The notes beneath the pieces are model-generated. The model was not told the origin of the DNA and searched no databases. It worked only from the letters and a program-made list of their open reading frames with translations. Below are positions 60,365 through 64,000 of a DNA stretch of 64,000 bases, one piece after another; the first letter of the stretch is position 1; the number at the start of each line of letters is the position of its first letter. Source of the stretch: Bradyrhizobium sp. Gha (lineage in GTDB: Bacteria > Pseudomonadota > Alphaproteobacteria > Rhizobiales > Xanthobacteraceae); assembly GCF_900113735.1 (NCBI RefSeq), contig NZ_FOQM01000001.1, positions 248,001-312,000 of the forward strand. The letters are read 5' to 3'. Made by a program: the position numbers and the translations under genes.

Positions 60365-60393
60365 ACTATGTTATCGATAACATGCAATGTCAA
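60365..60393 (-). promoter_or_regulatory. Promoter with LacI-type operator between divergent dehydrogenase genes
   Basis: On the minus strand a TTGACA hexamer (60393-60388) and CATAGT (60370-60365) are 17 bp apart. The spacer and -10 are overlapped by the 16-bp perfect palindrome ATGTTATCGATAACAT (60368-60383). A repressor here would block the SDR unit and, 40 bp upstream of its start, the plus-strand 2-hydroxyacid dehydrogenase gene. Confidence 0.75.
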
Positions 60394-60422
60394 GTTCGGG
60401 CACAAGAGGAGCGCTCACCCAC

Positions 60423-61370
60423 ATGTCGAATCCTGAAATTCTTCAGATGGGCCCCTATCCGGAGTGGGATCAGATCCCGCTCGATGCGGCCTACACCGTG
60501 CACCGCTATTTCGAGGCGAGCGACCGGTCGGCTCTCCTCGCCGAGGTCGGCTCGCGCGTTCGCGCCATTGCCACGCGCGGCGAGCTCGGTGCGAATGCCG
60601 AACTCATCGCGGCCTGCCCGAAGCTGGAGATCATCTCGATCTACGGCGTCGGCTTCGATGCGGTGCATCTGGAGAGCTGCCGGAAGCGCGGCATCCATGT
60701 GACCAACACGCCAGACGTGCTGACGAAGGACGTGGCAGATCTTGCCGTCGCGATGATGCTCGCGCAATGGCGCGGCGTGAACGCGGCCGAGCGCTGGGTG
60801 CGCGACGGATCATGGGTCGCCAAGGGGCTCTATCCCCTGAAGACGCGAGCCTGGGGCAAACGCGCAGGCGTGCTCGGCCTCGGCCGGATCGGGTTCGAGG
60901 TCGCACGCCGGCTGGCCGGCTTCGACATGGACATCGCTTATTCCGACGTCGAGGCGAAGCCTCATGGCAAGGACTGGACCTTCATCGCGGATCCCGTTGC
61001 GCTCGCGGAGCGATCCGACGTTCTGTTCGTTACGCTCGCGGCTTCGGCAGCGACCCGGCACATCGTGGGACGCAATGTTCTCCAGGCGCTCGGTCCCGAC
61101 GGGCTTCTCGTCAACGTCTCGCGTGCCTCCAACATCGACGAGGAAGCACTGATCGCGGCGCTGACCGACGGCACGCTCGGCGCAGCGGCGCTCGACGTGT
61201 TCGAGGGCGAGCCGCGGCTGGACCCGCGATTTCTCGAGCTCCCGAACGTGCTGCTGCAGCCTCACCACGCCTCCGGCACGACCGAGACCCGCAAGGCCAT
61301 GGGCCAGTTGATGCGAGACAATCTGGCCGCGCATTTCGCCGGTCTCCCGCCGCCAACGCCGGTCCTCTGA
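60423..61370 (+). CDS. D-isomer 2-hydroxyacid dehydrogenase (glyoxylate/2-ketogluconate reductase-like)
   Basis: 315 residues from ATG 60423 (SNPEILQMG); the ATG at 60387 would begin inside the promoter region. Rossmann motif VLGLGRIGFEVARRL, catalytic Arg in NVSRASNIDEEAL, Glu in FEGEPRLDPRF and His in LQPHHASGTTETR. Closest in look to GhrB-type hydroxypyruvate/2-ketogluconate reductases. Divergent from the SDR gene across the operator, so part of the same LacI regulon. Confidence 0.88.
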   Translation: MSNPEILQMGPYPEWDQIPLDAAYTVHRYFEASDRSALLAEVGSRVRAIATRGELGANAELIAACPKLEIISIYGVGFDAVHLESCRKRGIHVTNTPDVLTKDVADLAVAMMLAQWRGVNAAERWVRDGSWVAKGLYPLKTRAWGKRAGVLGLGRIGFEVARRLAGFDMDIAYSDVEAKPHGKDWTFIADPVALAERSDVLFVTLAASAATRHIVGRNVLQALGPDGLLVNVSRASNIDEEALIAALTDGTLGAAALDVFEGEPRLDPRFLELPNVLLQPHHASGTTETRKAMGQLMRDNLAAHFAGLPPPTPVL

Positions 61371-61418
61371 CTGAAGATAGAACTTTCAGGTCTGCGGGCC
61401 ACGCATCGATAGATGAGT

Positions 61419-62054
61419 TCACGGCACAATCAGCTTCTTGCGAATGGCGTAACGGACCAGCTCGGCCGTCGACGACATCCCGAGCTTGCGCATCGCCGAG
61501 GCACGATGAGTCTCGACCGTTTTCACGCTCAGCTCCAAAATGACACCTATAGCCCTGTTGGTGTGCCCTTCCGCAATCAATTGAACCACGCTCTGCTCGC
61601 GCGGCGATAGCAACATCTCCGACTTGCCCTGCTTGCTGAGTTGGTAGTCTTGCAGAAGCTTCTCCACCAGGGCACTGGTAAAGTAAGGTCTACCGTCGAG
61701 CAGCGCCTCGATAGCGAAGATCAGGTGCTTCTTGGCATCCGACTTGAACAAGAAGCCGCGCACGCCAGCGAGAACCGCTTCCGTCAGCAGTTCCTCGTCT
61801 TCATGCATCGTCAGGATCAGCACTTCCGTACGCTGATGAAGCGCCCGGAGACGGCGACAGACCTCGAGTCCGTTTATGAGGGGCATCGAATAGTCGACGA
61901 TCACGACATCCGGCCTGGCCTCCAAGGTCAACGCGACGGCCTGCTCGCCGTTGGTCGCTTCGCCGGCAACAATCCAGTTCGACTGCATTTCGACGATCGC
62001 GCGAAGCCCCGAGCGCACGACTTCATGATCATCCGCAATCAAGATGCGTTTCAC
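61419..62054 (-). CDS. NarL/FixJ-family response regulator
   Basis: 211 residues from GTG 62054, the start that aligns with the paralogue encoded upstream (KRILIADDHEVVRSGLRAI); ATG 62102 is an alternative. Receiver with Asp in VVIVDYSMP and Lys in FLFKSDAKKH; LuxR HTH at about 145-205 (LSPREQSVVQLIAEGHTNRA). It follows another NarL-type regulator and a HisKA_3 kinase gene in the same direction. Convergent with the hydroxyacid dehydrogenase gene. Confidence 0.87.
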   Translation of the reverse strand: MKRILIADDHEVVRSGLRAIVEMQSNWIVAGEATNGEQAVALTLEARPDVVIVDYSMPLINGLEVCRRLRALHQRTEVLILTMHEDEELLTEAVLAGVRGFLFKSDAKKHLIFAIEALLDGRPYFTSALVEKLLQDYQLSKQGKSEMLLSPREQSVVQLIAEGHTNRAIGVILELSVKTVETHRASAMRKLGMSSTAELVRYAIRKKLIVP

Positions 62055-62213
62055 GGGCGTCGTTCTCGCTTTTCCGGCCGAAATCGGCCGGATGACCGGC
62101 ATCTGCAAAGTCGAACGATCCTATCGGCCGCAGGCCGTCGAGTTATCCTGCAAAACCCTGAGATGCCTCCCGCGAATGTACTCAGGTGTCGCGCCCGCCG
62201 GTGACATCTCATG

Positions 62214-62227
62214 GGGGGAATACCCCC
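62214..62227 (-). terminator. GC palindrome after response regulator gene
   Basis: GGGGG-AATA-CCCCC directly next to the stop codon at 62228. It could be a short hairpin or a regulator-binding palindrome; no T run. Confidence 0.3.
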
Positions 62228-62857
62228 TCATGCCTCGACGAGCCGCGCCCGCACGGCGTATCGGACCAGGCCGGCGGTTGAATTCACGTCCAGCTTTCTC
62301 ATGGCCGCCGCCCGATGTGCCTCTGTCGTCTTGACGCTGAGGTTGAGGATCGCGCTGATGCCCTTGTTGCTGTAACCTTCGGCAACAAGCTTGACGACGA
62401 GTTGCTCGCGCGGAGTGAGCCCGCAATGCTTGTCGGTATCGCCACACGACGCGAGGTTGGCTCCATTCAGGCAGCCCACGCTACAAAACCGCCTGTGCAT
62501 CAGAAGCGATTCGACGGCGGCCAACAGCATTCTGTTCGCATCCGATTTAACCAGGAACGCGCGTGCGCCTGCCTCAAATGCCTGTTCTGCAAGGAGACCG
62601 GAATTGTGCACCGTGAAAATCAAGACTTCCGTCTGCAGCGGGTATTCTCTGATCCGCCTTGCAACCTCCACTCCGGTCATTCGCGGCATTGAGAAATCTA
62701 CGATGGCGACGTGCGGCTGACTTTCGATTGCCGCGCTCAACGCCTTGCTGCCGTCGCTCACCTCGGCGACCACTTCCCAGTCCGTTCGCTGTTCGAGCAC
62801 CGCGCGCAAGCCCGACCGCACTGCTTCGTGATCATCAGCGATAAGAAAGCGCTTCAT
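62228..62857 (-). CDS. NarL/FixJ-family response regulator
   Basis: 209 residues from ATG 62857; ATG 62878 is a longer alternative. Receiver with FLIADDHEAVRSG, Asp in VAIVDFSMPRM and Lys in FLVKSDANRM; LuxR-type HTH at about 140-200 (LTPREQLVVKLVAEGYSNKG). A short cysteine-containing linker (SVGCLNGANLASCG, KHCG) separates the domains, unlike its neighbour. The two regulators are clearly paralogous. Likely partner of the sensor kinase encoded 89 bp upstream. Confidence 0.88.
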   Translation of the reverse strand: MKRFLIADDHEAVRSGLRAVLEQRTDWEVVAEVSDGSKALSAAIESQPHVAIVDFSMPRMTGVEVARRIREYPLQTEVLIFTVHNSGLLAEQAFEAGARAFLVKSDANRMLLAAVESLLMHRRFCSVGCLNGANLASCGDTDKHCGLTPREQLVVKLVAEGYSNKGISAILNLSVKTTEAHRAAAMRKLDVNSTAGLVRYAVRARLVEA

Positions 62858-62946
62858 GGCAGAGCACTCCAAGGTCATTCACGCGCCGGCTCGGCTTGAA
62901 ACGATGCCGTTCTCACCTGCCGTCGGTGCTCAGTGTTCTTCTTTCC

Positions 62947-64000
62947 TCATTGTGTTCTTGTGGACCCTCGCATGACGGGGCTGGCCTTTCGCGAGTTACG
63001 GCCGTTCATGGTCAGGCCATGCGGAATGACCGCGCAAAGCATCGTGCCGGAGCGCCGAGCTGTCGGATCGGAGCAAATCTCGAGCGAACCTCCGATCTGC
63101 TCAAGTCGCGCCCTCATCGCGGGAATTCCAACGCCCATCGATATCGTCTTCGCACCTTGCTTGACGTGGTCGGCTCGAAGCCCGCGCCCATTATCGCTGA
63201 CCGTCAGCCTAAGTCCACTCTCGACCACATCCAGGACGATCCTCACTTCGGTCGCCTTGGCATGACGGAACACGTTCGTAAGGGCTTCCTGAACGACACG
63301 CAGTATTGCGCGCTGCTTTTCGTAAGGCAGCCGATCGACGTCTGGCGCGATTCTCGTCGTGACCCGCAGCGACGTACGCGACGCGAAACCGTCTGCGTAA
63401 CGCTCGATCGTCGCCTTCAGCCTGTCGAGCGTCAGATTCTGTGGATGCAGCAGATAGGCAAAAGCGCGAATTTCCCTGAGGGCTTCATCAATAGACGCGT
63501 CGATCTCCTCGCAAAGCCGCTCAGCCTCGACCGGATCGCCCATGCACCGCCGGATCCGCATCAGGCCGAGGCTCGCCGCGATCAAATGCTGGCATGTCGA
63601 ATCGTGCAGATCGGAAGCAATCCGCTGCTGGATCTCCTCCTGAATGGACGCCAAATTGAAACACGACTGCGCGCCGTCCACGCCTCCGTCCGCGATTCCG
63701 AAAGCACCATTGTGCACGACGCGATGGCTGCCGACCAGCCGGACCACGGCTCCCCCGACCAGCGGATCCGCGACCGGAACGATGGTTGTCTCCATGTTCT
63801 GCCGCTGACCGCCCAATGCAAGGCGATGACAAATCCTGACCTCTGTTCCTTCTGCGAGACAGGCACGAAGGGCATTGCAAATCGCTTTGGCGTCCTCCTT
63901 GCCGAGGCAGTCGGAGACGCCCACCTCCCGGATGGCTTCCGACGCAATGCCGAGATGAGCCTCAAACGCCGGATTGATCCCCTCATACACGAACAGGCCT
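62947..64000 (-). CDS. HisKA_3 sensor histidine kinase, 5' end outside window
   Basis: The frame is open to the right edge (GLF before VYEGINPAFEAHLGI), so the N-terminus lies outside. The visible part begins with a PAS-like segment, then a HisKA_3 H-box (IASDLHDSTCQHLIAASLG) and a HATPase with VVQEALTNVFRHAKA and SDNGRGL. NarL-type kinases of this class usually phosphorylate LuxR-HTH regulators, two of which are encoded directly downstream. The signal cannot be inferred without the missing sensor part. Confidence 0.85.
   Translation of the reverse strand, partial: GLFVYEGINPAFEAHLGIASEAIREVGVSDCLGKEDAKAICNALRACLAEGTEVRICHRLALGGQRQNMETTIVPVADPLVGGAVVRLVGSHRVVHNGAFGIADGGVDGAQSCFNLASIQEEIQQRIASDLHDSTCQHLIAASLGLMRIRRCMGDPVEAERLCEEIDASIDEALREIRAFAYLLHPQNLTLDRLKATIERYADGFASRTSLRVTTRIAPDVDRLPYEKQRAILRVVQEALTNVFRHAKATEVRIVLDVVESGLRLTVSDNGRGLRADHVKQGAKTISMGVGIPAMRARLEQIGGSLEICSDPTARRSGTMLCAVIPHGLTMNGRNSRKASPVMRGSTRTQ

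Overview
The window looks like chromosomal DNA of a high-GC alphaproteobacterium, most probably Bradyrhizobium or a close relative. This is inferred from the gene families, FixK/FixJ-type regulators, perfect TTGA-N6-TCAA boxes and GC-rich codon use. I saw no rRNA, tRNA, CRISPR array, integrase or insertion sequence.

Region 1 (1-34.4 kb) reads as a low-oxygen fitness island. Eight perfect TTGA-N6-TCAA (FNR/FixK-type) sites lie in the intergenic gaps at 1682, 10594, 14333, 18148, 20095, 25175, 27691 and 34003. In most cases the site centre is 61-75 bp from a start codon, often between divergent genes. The units they face encode: alpha/beta hydrolases; an AtoDA-type CoA-transferase with a MaoC hydratase; a PhaC-like DUF3141 protein with phosphotransacetylase, acetate kinase and FabI; a GNAT acetyltransferase; DUF3300/DUF2950 envelope proteins; a DUF3302-HlyD pair with a sensor kinase; polyphosphate kinase 2; an amino-acid decarboxylase with an AspT-family antiporter; a SulP transporter; a second AspT-like carrier with an IalB-type protein; an AI-2E permease and a small potassium channel. 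A regulator cluster (30.1-32.3 kb: single REC protein, FixJ-like regulator, FixK-like regulator) sits inside the island and probably feeds these sites. The decarboxylase gene carries an in-frame TAG that splits it.

Region 2 (34.4-40.7 kb) is a single 2075-residue hybrid sensor: kinase-like domain, AAA ATPase, helical middle, GAF, two PAS, histidine kinase, receiver. Its Ser/Thr kinase-like domain lacks the beta3 lysine and the DFG aspartate.

Region 3 (40.7-48.0 kb) is a minus-strand operon: peptide-family ABC importer followed by a cytosolic GH51 arabinofuranosidase, suggesting arabino-oligosaccharide uptake and hydrolysis.

Region 4 (48.2-52.0 kb) encodes ureidoglycine aminohydrolase and ureidoglycolate lyase (allantoin/purine breakdown) with a DAACS-family carrier and a divergent LysR regulator.

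Region 5 (52.1-61.4 kb) is a LacI-family regulon for a sugar or sugar acid: regulator, ribose-type ABC importer, small alpha-beta barrel protein, SMP-30 lactonase, and three dehydrogenases. Copies of the palindrome TGTTATCGATAACA precede the ABC operon and lie between the divergent dehydrogenase genes; a degenerate copy precedes the regulator.

Region 6 (61.4-64.0 kb) holds two NarL-type response regulators and a HisKA_3 sensor kinase cut by the window end.
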